Origin: Desulfobacterales bacterium HSG17
GTDB lineage: Bacteria > Desulfobacterota > Desulfobacteria > Desulfobacterales > Desulfococcaceae
Reading direction: 5' to 3'
NCBI GenBank assembly: GCA_030377945.1
Contig: JAUCGD010000146.1
Coordinates: forward strand, 1-7,636
DNA: 7,636 nt
The translations under genes and the position numbers were made by a program. This document shows, piece by piece, positions 1-6,892 of this stretch. How positions within the stretch are numbered: the stretch's first letter is position 1; each line of letters starts with the position of its first letter. The notes beneath the pieces are model-generated. The model did not search any database. It was not told the DNA's origin and saw nothing but the letters and a program-made list of their open reading frames with translations.

Positions 1-1062
1 TGCTATATCAGAATGAAGTTTATTAATATCTTTACTACTTTTTGTTTGAATTAATCTTGCTCTAAGAAAATCTCGTAAAAGATGATGATAGTAAAATTCC
101 CTCCTATTGTCATCAAAAGGGAAAACCAAAAGATGTTGTTCAACCAGCAGCAAAAGTAGTTCATGTGCATTATTAATATTTAAGACCTGATTGATAATTC
201 CAGGATTGATAAGAGAAAAAAGAGAAGTTTTTAACATAAAATCTTGAATATTCTGCTGAAGATTATCAAAAACATTTTCTTCAAGGTAATTAAAGATATC
301 CTGTTCTGATCCTTTTAAAAGTAAAAGTGCATCTTTTATCTCTTTATCATTCCTGTTTTTAAAAGCATAACTCAATAGGATAAGACTTGCAGCCCAGCCA
401 CCTGTTTTTTTATAAATTTTTTTAATATTTTCAGTACTAATCTCAATTTTGTATATTTTTGAATACAATGCCTGAATCTCTTGAAGAGTAAAAGCAAGTT
501 TTTTTTCATCTAACTCAAAAATCTGTTGTCTTACTTTGAATTTTGAAATCTTGATTGGTGGGGTTATACGGCTAATTATTACAAAATGTACACTTTTTGG
601 AAGACGTGCTAGAATAAATTCCAGAGCTTCCTTTATTGCATTTGCTTTTTGGATAAGATAATAGTCGTCAAGAACAATAACTGTATTGTTATTCAACTTA
701 TCTTCAATCTCTTTGATAAAATCGATTAAAAAATCATTCCGTTTTTTCACAGAGGAGAACATAGATGGAATATTCAAGTTATCATTTCCAAAATCAGAAT
801 ATTTTTTTCTGATACTATGGATAAGACAGGTCATAAAAAGAACTAAATCCATATCAAAAGAATCAAGACTGTACCAGATTGTCTGCATCTTAGATTCAAC
901 AAGAGCACTTGCTACAAGTGTAGACTTGCCAAATCCTGCCCCGGCAGTTATCAGAATTATTCTATTTTTTTGCAATTTGTTTTTTAAAATATTGACAAGT
1001 CTTTTTCTATCAAGGATATTTAAACATTGTGGTGGTTGAAGTTTTGAATTTAATACATGCAT
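1..1062 (-). CDS. MalT-like STAND ATPase regulator, N-terminal part (runs off left edge)
   Basis: The minus strand is open without a stop from an ATG at 1062 to the window edge, giving 354 codons; the C-terminus lies outside. Seen: Walker A GAGFGKST at residues 41-48, Walker B VIVLDDY at 128-134, a sensor-like strand FVIISR near 180, GGW at 221-223, and YYHHLLRDFLRARL from about 324, which matches the conserved end of the winged-helix segment in MalT-type regulators. Known of the family: these STAND proteins bind ATP and an inducer, oligomerise and activate transcription through a C-terminal LuxR helix-turn-helix. That domain is not visible here, so the DNA-binding part is inferred. The start is supported by AGGGAA five bases upstream and by N-terminal similarity (NSKL...DRKRLV) to the divergent regulator that begins 32 bp away. 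The nearby ATG at 1058 is rejected because it hits a stop after two codons. Confidence 0.9.
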   Translation of the reverse strand, partial: MHVLNSKLQPPQCLNILDRKRLVNILKNKLQKNRIILITAGAGFGKSTLVASALVESKMQTIWYSLDSFDMDLVLFMTCLIHSIRKKYSDFGNDNLNIPSMFSSVKKRNDFLIDFIKEIEDKLNNNTVIVLDDYYLIQKANAIKEALEFILARLPKSVHFVIISRITPPIKISKFKVRQQIFELDEKKLAFTLQEIQALYSKIYKIEISTENIKKIYKKTGGWAASLILLSYAFKNRNDKEIKDALLLLKGSEQDIFNYLEENVFDNLQQNIQDFMLKTSLFSLINPGIINQVLNINNAHELLLLLVEQHLLVFPFDDNRREFYYHHLLRDFLRARLIQTKSSKDINKLHSDIA

Positions 1063-1094
1063 AATTTCCCTGTTAATATAAAATATAAAAACCC
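1063..1094. promoter_or_regulatory. 32-bp divergent intergenic region between two regulators
   Basis: This gap lies between the start codons of two head-to-head MalT-like genes and is almost entirely A/T. TATA-like hexamers occur on both strands: TATAAA at 1077-1082 on plus and TATATT within 1074-1079 on minus. If they act as -10 boxes, each transcript would have a very short leader, and the -35 regions and activator sites would have to lie inside the coding sequence of the opposite gene. No convincing -35 element was found. That promoter activity exists here is inferred from the gene layout; the exact boxes are uncertain. Confidence 0.4.
1066..1071 (-). promoter_or_regulatory. Ribosome binding site of the left regulator
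   Basis: The minus strand reads AGGGAA, with AGGG five bases before the ATG at 1062. This good Shine-Dalgarno match fixes that start. The divergent gene on the other side of the 32-bp gap has no comparable site. Confidence 0.6.
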
Positions 1095-3788
1095 ATGATA
1101 CAACTTCAGACTTTTAATTCCAAATTATTTATTCCTAGTATTACCGGGGTTGTGCAAAGAGACAGACTGGTGACAATATTTGATAAAATTGTCTCAAAAA
1201 AAATCACCACTGTTACTGCTGCTGCCGGATATGGCAAAACCACAATTATCTCCCAGGCAATTAAATATTTAAAAATTAAAGCTGTCTGGTATCAATTAGA
1301 TGAATATGACAATGATTTAAATACTTTTCTTAGCTATTTGATTAAAAGCTTTGGCAAATACTGGATTGACATTGAAACAAAGTTGATGCCTTTGCTTGAA
1401 CAAAACCCCTCATCACAAAGAGAGATAAGATCTCTTTTATCAAATTTTCTCATTGAAATTGAAAACTTGATTGACGAAGATATTTTACTTGTTTTGGATG
1501 ATTATCAATTTATATTGGACAACATAATTATCAGTAATGCAATACTTTATCTACTTGAACGAATTCCTCCCAACATCCATTTTATTTTAATCTCAAGAAA
1601 AAATCCTGAACAATCAGGTAATCTAAACATTTCACTTTTCCAATCCAGGCAGCAGCACCTTGAAATCAATGAAACTGATATTGCCTTTTCAATAAAAGAG
1701 ACAGAAGCAGTACTAAAGAATTTATTCCAAATCAAACTTTCACAAGTAGATTTAAAACAAATTCATAAAAAATCAGGCGGGTGGATTACGGGTCTGATTT
1801 TAAGCCATACATTTAATAAATCTACCGGAACAAATAAAACCATTTTATCAAATAAAAGCATGACAAAGAATATTTTTCAATATTTTGAAACCAATGTTAC
1901 TGCTCGACTTCCAAAGCATATTACTGAATTTCTTCTTAAGTCATCATATTTTTCTGAACTTGAAACTGAACTTTGCGATTATCTGTTAGAAATTGACAAC
2001 TCAAATGAAATTTTATCATTTCTCTTTGATCAACATATATTTACCACTCCTTTTTTTGGTGAAAAACATTTTTACCGATATCACCATCTTTTCCAAGAAT
2101 TTCTCCATTATAAATTCAATAAAAAAATGTCCGCTAAACAACACAAACAATTTCATATTAAAATTGCTGCAAAATTAGAAAGAATTAATAACACCGAAGA
2201 AGCTTTGAGGCATTATTTCAAAGCGAAACAGTTCAATGAAATCGTAAGGATTTTAAAAGTTACTGGATATAAATTACTTCTTCAGGGGCATTTTAAAAAT
2301 ATTAATACATATATAAACAATCTTCCAATAGAAATTTCAGCTAATAATCCTGACATAATTTTTCTTAGAGCAAAAATCATATCTCAACAAGGAGAAACGC
2401 TGAAATCAATTGCCGAATACTATAAAGCCAAAAAACTTTTCAAACAAAATAATAATAAAAGCGGAGAATTAAATTGTCTTAATGAACTTGGCTCTCATTA
2501 TGCTATTTCTGGTGATTTCCCTAAAGCAAAAAGAATACTAAACAGTCTTATTCCAAAATTCAAGAATCAACCTATGAAGAATATTGTTATTTTTGGAAGA
2601 TTATCACTTATCTCATCATATCTAGGAGATTTTGTTTTCTCAGATAAACATCTTAATAATGGTTTCCGCCATGTGGCAACGCTCAATAACAATGACAAGC
2701 CGTTTGCCATTGCGAATTTATATATGACTCAGTCATTGAGATATCTATGGTCTGGCAATTTTAACAAAGCTTTAAATTCAGCTTTTGAAGTAAAAAAAAT
2801 TTGTATTGAAACTAACCAGAATTTGTTGGCATTTGCATATCACCTGATTGCACGAGCTCATTTTCATAAAGGTGATTATCAGACTGGCTATGAAACAGCA
2901 CAACTTGGTTTGATTGAAGCTAACAGACTTGGTCTAAAAGATGTTTTGCATGTATGGCCACTACTTGGAAGTGCAAACAATTTACTTGAGTTAAATAAAA
3001 TTATCAAATCTATTGAAACCGGAGAGAAAGCATTACGACTTTTCCAAGGACTTGATTATGTTTTTGGTGAAGCACGCGCTTTTCAACACCTATCTTATGC
3101 ACATTTCAAGAATCATAACTCAAAAAATGCTCTGCATTGTTTACGCTCGGCATTAGGTTTAATTGAAAAAGTTACAATGCCCCTGTTTGAGGGTGAATTA
3201 AAAGCTGATCTTGCAGCTTTATTAATAAAAGACTCCCATTTTCAAGAGGCTGAAAAACTACTTAATCAAGCCCAAAAACTTCTCATACCATCAAAATATG
3301 AAATTGCGCGTGTTTTCAGGATATATGCCTTTTTTGAATGGTCACGAAAAAATATTCCCAGGAGCCGAACTTATTTCAAAAAAGCTTTAAAAATTTGTAT
3401 ACAAATGAAATATAATGCATGGATTGACAAAGAAAGTCCGTGGATAATGCCACTTATTGCCGATTTTCAGAATGACCGCAATTTTGATACAAGCCAAAGA
3501 AATTTTTTAAATAATATTATTGTTTCAAAGGAAGAGTTAAAAAATAAAATCTCAAATATATCTAAAACTCAAAAAGATGCAAATAATTCTTTACCTTCGC
3601 CTTTGACAAACAGAGAGATTGAAGTCCTGCAAATGGTTGCAAGGGGTTTAACAAATATGGAAATTTCAGATTCACTTAAAATAAGTCCACACACTGTTAA
3701 AAGCCACGTAGTGCATATATTCAACAAACTGGGAGTCAATGACAGAATCCAGGCTTCTGTGTGGTCTGTTCAGAATAACCTTTATTAA
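1095..3788 (+). CDS. MalT-like LuxR-family ATP-dependent transcriptional regulator
   Basis: This 897-residue protein has the full length and domain order of large MalT-type (LAL/STAND) activators, which couple ATP and inducer binding to oligomerisation and promoter activation. Seen: Walker A AAAGYGKTT at 42-50, Walker B LLVLDDY at 131-137, sensor-like strand FILISR at 163-168, GGWITGL at 228-234, and a winged-helix end YRYHHLFQEFL at 327-337. A long helical, TPR-like region runs from about 365 to 790 (for example LGSHYAISGDFPKAKRIL and ALRLFQGLDYVFGEARAF). The C-terminal LuxR helix-turn-helix covers 833-897, with LTNREIEVLQMVARGLTN and recognition helix SPHTVKSHV at 864-872. An in-frame TAA at 1086 and no other Met before residue 98 make the ATG at 1095 the likely start, although no Shine-Dalgarno is visible. 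The inducer cannot be read from the sequence. Similarity to MalT is architectural and does not imply maltose control. Confidence 0.95.
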   Translation: MIQLQTFNSKLFIPSITGVVQRDRLVTIFDKIVSKKITTVTAAAGYGKTTIISQAIKYLKIKAVWYQLDEYDNDLNTFLSYLIKSFGKYWIDIETKLMPLLEQNPSSQREIRSLLSNFLIEIENLIDEDILLVLDDYQFILDNIIISNAILYLLERIPPNIHFILISRKNPEQSGNLNISLFQSRQQHLEINETDIAFSIKETEAVLKNLFQIKLSQVDLKQIHKKSGGWITGLILSHTFNKSTGTNKTILSNKSMTKNIFQYFETNVTARLPKHITEFLLKSSYFSELETELCDYLLEIDNSNEILSFLFDQHIFTTPFFGEKHFYRYHHLFQEFLHYKFNKKMSAKQHKQFHIKIAAKLERINNTEEALRHYFKAKQFNEIVRILKVTGYKLLLQGHFKNINTYINNLPIEISANNPDIIFLRAKIISQQGETLKSIAEYYKAKKLFKQNNNKSGELNCLNELGSHYAISGDFPKAKRILNSLIPKFKNQPMKNIVIFGRLSLISSYLGDFVFSDKHLNNGFRHVATLNNNDKPFAIANLYMTQSLRYLWSGNFNKALNSAFEVKKICIETNQNLLAFAYHLIARAHFHKGDYQTGYETAQLGLIEANRLGLKDVLHVWPLLGSANNLLELNKIIKSIETGEKALRLFQGLDYVFGEARAFQHLSYAHFKNHNSKNALHCLRSALGLIEKVTMPLFEGELKADLAALLIKDSHFQEAEKLLNQAQKLLIPSKYEIARVFRIYAFFEWSRKNIPRSRTYFKKALKICIQMKYNAWIDKESPWIMPLIADFQNDRNFDTSQRNFLNNIIVSKEELKNKISNISKTQKDANNSLPSPLTNREIEVLQMVARGLTNMEISDSLKISPHTVKSHVVHIFNKLGVNDRIQASVWSVQNNLY

Positions 3789-3824
3789 CAAAATTCATTT
3801 AGCGATATTTTTTTATCTTAATTT
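3789..3824. other. 36-bp convergent gap with no clear terminator
   Basis: This short gap lies between the stop codons of the plus-strand regulator and the minus-strand hydrolase. It contains GATATTTTTTTATC, which could form only a four-pair A/T-rich stem. No G+C-rich hairpin followed by a T-run was found on either strand, so the two transcripts may read into each other. Confidence 0.5.
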
Positions 3825-5561
3825 CTATTCTGCCATTTTCTCAAGAAATACTGATCTCCAAAAATCATGCCAGCCTATTCCGGATATTTTTTTTTGAGAA
3901 TCAAACTGAAACTTAATTAATGTATGATCATATCTTTGCGATGGTGAAATGAAAAGGCTATTTGAAAGAGGATAAATATGAACTGGTTTTGAACTGGTAT
4001 TTGAATTTATCCAGTATAAACCTCCCTTTTGTTTTGTAATAACAATCTGCATATTTTTATTTTGATATAGCCCTGTATAAGAATCAAGTATTTCAGGAGC
4101 AATGATTTTTACCTTTAATTTTGTTTTCTGGGGAGTTGCTGCATTAATAATATATTTTGAAAGAAGACCATATATCTGGTTTTGCAATTTATTGTTATAA
4201 TTCCCTCCAGTAAATACAACAACCATATCAAGAGATGGGAATATGAAAATATATTGTCCACCATTCCCTGCTGCATAATATGTTTCAATATTCACACCAT
4301 TAACAGTTCTTTTTCCTTTCCACCATAAATATCCATAAGGGAAAAAATTGCTTGATTTAACATGTGAACTGGTAGATTGATCCACCCATGAAGAAGATAC
4401 TATCTGTTTGCCAAACCAGTTGCCTTTTTTTAAGTATAAATACCCGATCTTTGCCATGTCCCTTGCAGTCATTTTTGCAGATCCACCGGTATATCCATCT
4501 TCTTCAGGTGAAATTAACAGAGTATAGTTTTTAATACCAATAGGCCCCAGCAAATTTTCCTTTAAAAAATCCTGATATCTCTTACCAGTTGTGTTTCTGA
4601 TAACTCTGCTTAAGATCATTAATGCAGTACTGTTATAAGCCCAATGAGTTCCAGGTTCATATGCCATGGGCAGTGTTAATGCAAAATTCCCCCAATCACT
4701 GGAAGTAAGCATTTTTTTACCACATTCAAACTGAGGTTCCTGCCAGTCATCACAATCAATTCCAGAAGTCATAGTCAGCAGATGTTCAATCGTTAATTGC
4801 TGTTTCTTCCTGTCCCAACCTTCAGGAGGTGCTTCCTTTAAAAAATAATCAAACACTTTTTGATCAACACCCGGGATATATCCTTGATCAATAGCTATCC
4901 CTATGGCAATGGATGTAATAGATTTACCTGCAGAACGAATTTGATGAATGTGATTTACATTTGAACCATTATAATATTTCTCAAATGCAATGTACCCATT
5001 TTTGATTACCATTATACCATGGATATTTTTCAACAAACCGCTAGATACTTTTATGTCTGCTTCAGATAATTTGTTCTCATTTAAACCAAGCATTTCAGGA
5101 TCTTTATTTTGAAAAACAGCATCAACACTGTCAACACCAGATTTACCACGATTTTCCCATTGGTATATTCCACGAAAATCTCCCATTTGAACCCTTAAAC
5201 CTGTTGCATGTGCATTATCTGGTATATCCATAATTATTATAGCATCTGCTACTTTACAATGAAAAGTATATGGGTCTATTGTAGAAGCGATTAAAGGTGC
5301 GCCTCCCTGTTGTGAATTCTGAGCTTCAATCTCCAGTCCATTAACACTTTGCAATATATAAAGAGTTTTATAAATATCAACCTGCTGATTCAAACCTGCT
5401 TGAATCAATTTATGTTCAGATGATTTTGTCAATGTATATTCACCAACAATTTGATTAGCATCAATACCGGAAGCCATACCAAGTGCAATGGTCGGCACAG
5501 TCAATAATATGATTAGCAGTATGATTTCATAAATAAATTTTTTAATCTTATAGATTTTCAT
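3825..5561 (-). CDS. Exported serine hydrolase, beta-lactamase/CubicO family
   Basis: This 578-residue protein belongs to the penicillin-binding-like serine hydrolases (class C beta-lactamase, esterase and NylB-type amide hydrolase relatives). Seen: a signal peptide with basic start MKIYKIKK, a hydrophobic core to about residue 28 and likely cleavage near 28-31; no lipobox cysteine. The nucleophile motif S-x-x-K is SAGK at 210-213, a second motif is WAYNS with Tyr309 and Ser311, and AAGNGGQ at 430-436 stands where the K-T-G or H-x-G motif normally lies. Residues 40-170 form an extra N-terminal region, and residues 488-575 look like the beta-rich C-terminal domain common in this family. The product should act in the periplasm or outside the cell. 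The substrate is unknown; Y-x-S fits the 6-aminohexanoate-dimer hydrolase-like branch better than true beta-lactamases. The start at 5561 is supported by the signal peptide and a weak AGAGAA site seven bases upstream. Confidence 0.9.
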   Translation of the reverse strand: MKIYKIKKFIYEIILLIILLTVPTIALGMASGIDANQIVGEYTLTKSSEHKLIQAGLNQQVDIYKTLYILQSVNGLEIEAQNSQQGGAPLIASTIDPYTFHCKVADAIIIMDIPDNAHATGLRVQMGDFRGIYQWENRGKSGVDSVDAVFQNKDPEMLGLNENKLSEADIKVSSGLLKNIHGIMVIKNGYIAFEKYYNGSNVNHIHQIRSAGKSITSIAIGIAIDQGYIPGVDQKVFDYFLKEAPPEGWDRKKQQLTIEHLLTMTSGIDCDDWQEPQFECGKKMLTSSDWGNFALTLPMAYEPGTHWAYNSTALMILSRVIRNTTGKRYQDFLKENLLGPIGIKNYTLLISPEEDGYTGGSAKMTARDMAKIGYLYLKKGNWFGKQIVSSSWVDQSTSSHVKSSNFFPYGYLWWKGKRTVNGVNIETYYAAGNGGQYIFIFPSLDMVVVFTGGNYNNKLQNQIYGLLSKYIINAATPQKTKLKVKIIAPEILDSYTGLYQNKNMQIVITKQKGGLYWINSNTSSKPVHIYPLSNSLFISPSQRYDHTLIKFQFDSQKKISGIGWHDFWRSVFLEKMAE

Positions 5562-5785
5562 ATTCGAGTTCTCTTTTTAATTAAATTAGTGATAACCTTT
5601 TCATCAGCAGTACAGCTGATTATCAATTCCAAAATTGATGTTGATAATTTTATAAATACCCTGAGCAATTTTGTGCAAACAAGATCATCAGAATATTTTA
5701 TGCAAAGTGTTAATGTTTATTTTGAAAAGATTGAACAAAGGATGAGGTTATTGATTCCTATCCAATTTAGGCGAGTAGATTCATT
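5562..5785. other. AT-rich spacer upstream of the hydrolase gene
   Basis: This 224-bp stretch lies between the methyltransferase stop and the hydrolase start, both on minus. It holds an inverted repeat and nested hairpin (5619-5648) but no clear sigma-70 promoter or terminator. A weak plus-strand open frame starts at a GTG at 5589 and runs into the methyltransferase tail; I do not regard it as a gene. The length of the gap suggests that the hydrolase may have its own promoter. Confidence 0.5.
5619..5648. repeat. Inverted repeat upstream of the hydrolase
   Basis: ATTATCAA at 5619-5626 and TTGATAAT at 5641-5648 are perfect 8-bp inverted arms separated by 14 bp. A second, mutually exclusive hairpin, ATCAATT/AATTGAT with loop CCAA, occupies 5622-5639. 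The site lies about 58-87 bp before the hydrolase start codon, a suitable place for an operator or for an RNA fold in the leader. The arms are A/T-rich, so chance occurrence in this DNA is possible. Confidence 0.4.
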
Positions 5786-6676
5786 TTACATATTACTACT
5801 TTTTTTTACTACAGCATGTGCTATTGAAAATACAGGTGTTGATTCTCTATTTTTGTTAACACCGGTATAATAGTTTGCGTTAAAATATTCACTTGATACG
5901 TTGGTAACATTACAAAATCCTCTGTCTGTAAGAAATTTTTCAATATTGTCATTTCTGATTCCAAAAAAAATCGGCTCATCTGAATTTTCTGTAATTTTTA
6001 ACCATTCTTTTGCTTCTTTTCGTTCATAGGTCCCATCAATCACTTCCGGATAAGTGTAATCAAAAACAACACTGCTTCCATTTCCAGTGTTTTTTGAAAT
6101 AAATAAAAGAGTTTCATCAACTGCTTTTTGATCAATATACATGGTAACGCCTTCCCATATAAATAATGTTTTCTGATGATGGTCATATCCGTTTTCTGAT
6201 AAACAGGATCGAAGTGTCTCTTTCTGGAAATCAATAGGGACGTAAGTGACATGTTTAGGCAGCATTTGAAATATTTCGATTAATTTTTCTTTTTTTACAT
6301 TTTGAGTGGCAGGATGGTCAACCTCAAAAACTTTAATTTTCTTTTTCAATTCATCAAATCGATAAGCCCTGGAATCGTACCCGGCTCCAAGAATAACCAA
6401 TTGTTCAAGCCCTTTATTTATGCAGTTTTGTAAATAATCATCAATATATCTAGTTCGTGCTAAAAAAAATTCATGAAATCCAGGAACAATTGCATTAAAA
6501 AGTTCCAGAGCACTTTCTTCAGATATTTCATGTTTACCAATAACTGTAAACCCTGTGGGAAGAAAATCTTTGGCAAAAGGATCATAGCATATTCTTTCAT
6601 TTGAATTTTTGGATGAATGAATTGCACGATGTGCAGCAATAATTCCGGCAGAACGACTGGCTTCTTTGGTTTTCAT
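5786..6676 (-). CDS. Class I SAM-dependent methyltransferase, leucine carboxyl methyltransferase-like
   Basis: This 296-residue protein matches the LCM-like family (Pfam LCM, TIGR00027 type), which transfers a methyl group from S-adenosylmethionine to mostly unidentified, often small-molecule, acceptors. Seen: N-terminal RSAGIIAAHRAIHSS and YDPFAKDFL at 31-39, both typical of the family; FFLARTRYIDDYL at 70-82; SAM-binding motif I LVILGAGYDSRAYR at 93-106; the acidic ribose-binding position in FEVDHP at 117-122; LFIWEGVTMYI at 171-181; and VVFDYTYP at 203-210. No signal peptide or membrane segment is seen, so it should be cytoplasmic. Length is normal for the family. The ATG at 6676 is preceded by AGGAG six bases upstream. 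Its neighbour downstream on the same strand is the exported hydrolase, 224 bp away, so an operon is possible but not evident. The acceptor substrate is unknown. Confidence 0.92.
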   Translation of the reverse strand: MKTKEASRSAGIIAAHRAIHSSKNSNERICYDPFAKDFLPTGFTVIGKHEISEESALELFNAIVPGFHEFFLARTRYIDDYLQNCINKGLEQLVILGAGYDSRAYRFDELKKKIKVFEVDHPATQNVKKEKLIEIFQMLPKHVTYVPIDFQKETLRSCLSENGYDHHQKTLFIWEGVTMYIDQKAVDETLLFISKNTGNGSSVVFDYTYPEVIDGTYERKEAKEWLKITENSDEPIFFGIRNDNIEKFLTDRGFCNVTNVSSEYFNANYYTGVNKNRESTPVFSIAHAVVKKSSNM

Positions 6677-6681
6677 ATTTT

Positions 6682-6687
6682 TCTCCT
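6682..6687 (-). promoter_or_regulatory. Strong ribosome binding site of the methyltransferase
   Basis: The minus strand reads AGGAGA, with AGGAG six bases before the ATG at 6676. It is the best Shine-Dalgarno match in the window and confirms that start. Confidence 0.75.
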
Positions 6688-6708
6688 ATAGTTTAATATT
6701 ATTACTAA

Positions 6709-6737
6709 TTTATCGCTTCTATTAATTTGTAAAACAA
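6709..6737 (-). promoter_or_regulatory. Possible sigma-70 promoter for the methyltransferase
   Basis: On minus, TTGTTT (6737-6732) and GATAAA (6714-6709) are separated by 17 bp, upstream of the AGGAG site. The spacing is ideal, but the match to consensus is only partial (three and four of six bases) and the DNA is very A/T-rich, so this is a weak call. Confidence 0.25.
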
Positions 6738-6800
6738 TTTTATTAAAAAAACAGCCTGGTTTATTCATCTTAATTCGTAGTAAAATAGAATACTCACAAA

Positions 6801-6819
6801 ACTTAAATTGATTTTAAGT
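6801..6819 (-). terminator. Weak hairpin, possible terminator of the reactivation-domain gene
   Basis: ACTTAAA and TTTAAGT form a seven-pair stem with a five-base loop; on minus the stem runs into TTTTG. It lies about 75 bp past the stop at 6893. The stem has only one G-C pair and the T-run is short, so function as an intrinsic terminator is doubtful. Confidence 0.2.
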
Positions 6820-6892
6820 CCTTTTGAGCATGTATAAAACGATTCTCTTTCTGGTTCTCTGATTGCACTAATGATCGTTATACCCTGTTCTC

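Larger units (their letters stand above)
6677..6892. other. AT-rich spacer between methyltransferase and reactivation-domain gene
   Basis: This 216-bp region contains no credible gene. It holds the ribosome binding site and possible promoter of the methyltransferase near its left end and a weak hairpin at 6801-6819. It shares the low G+C of the DNA to its left and not that of the gene to its right. Confidence 0.5.

Noticed and set aside
686..1039. Plus-strand open frame of 117 codons
   Set aside because: It is antisense to the ATPase core of the left regulator, whose Walker motifs lie on the other strand, and shows no recognisable domain.
1547..2178. Short open frames on both strands inside the complete regulator
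   Set aside because: They lie wholly within the 897-residue gene in other frames, without ribosome binding sites or domain likeness.
5589..5870. Plus-strand open frame of 93 codons starting at GTG
   Set aside because: It overlaps the methyltransferase C-terminus, has no ribosome binding site and matches no family. A faint likeness of its first residues (LIINSKIDV) to alcohol dehydrogenases does not continue, so a gene remnant cannot be supported.
6040..6252. Minus-strand open frame of 70 codons
   Set aside because: It is an alternative frame inside the methyltransferase, which has clear family motifs in its own frame.
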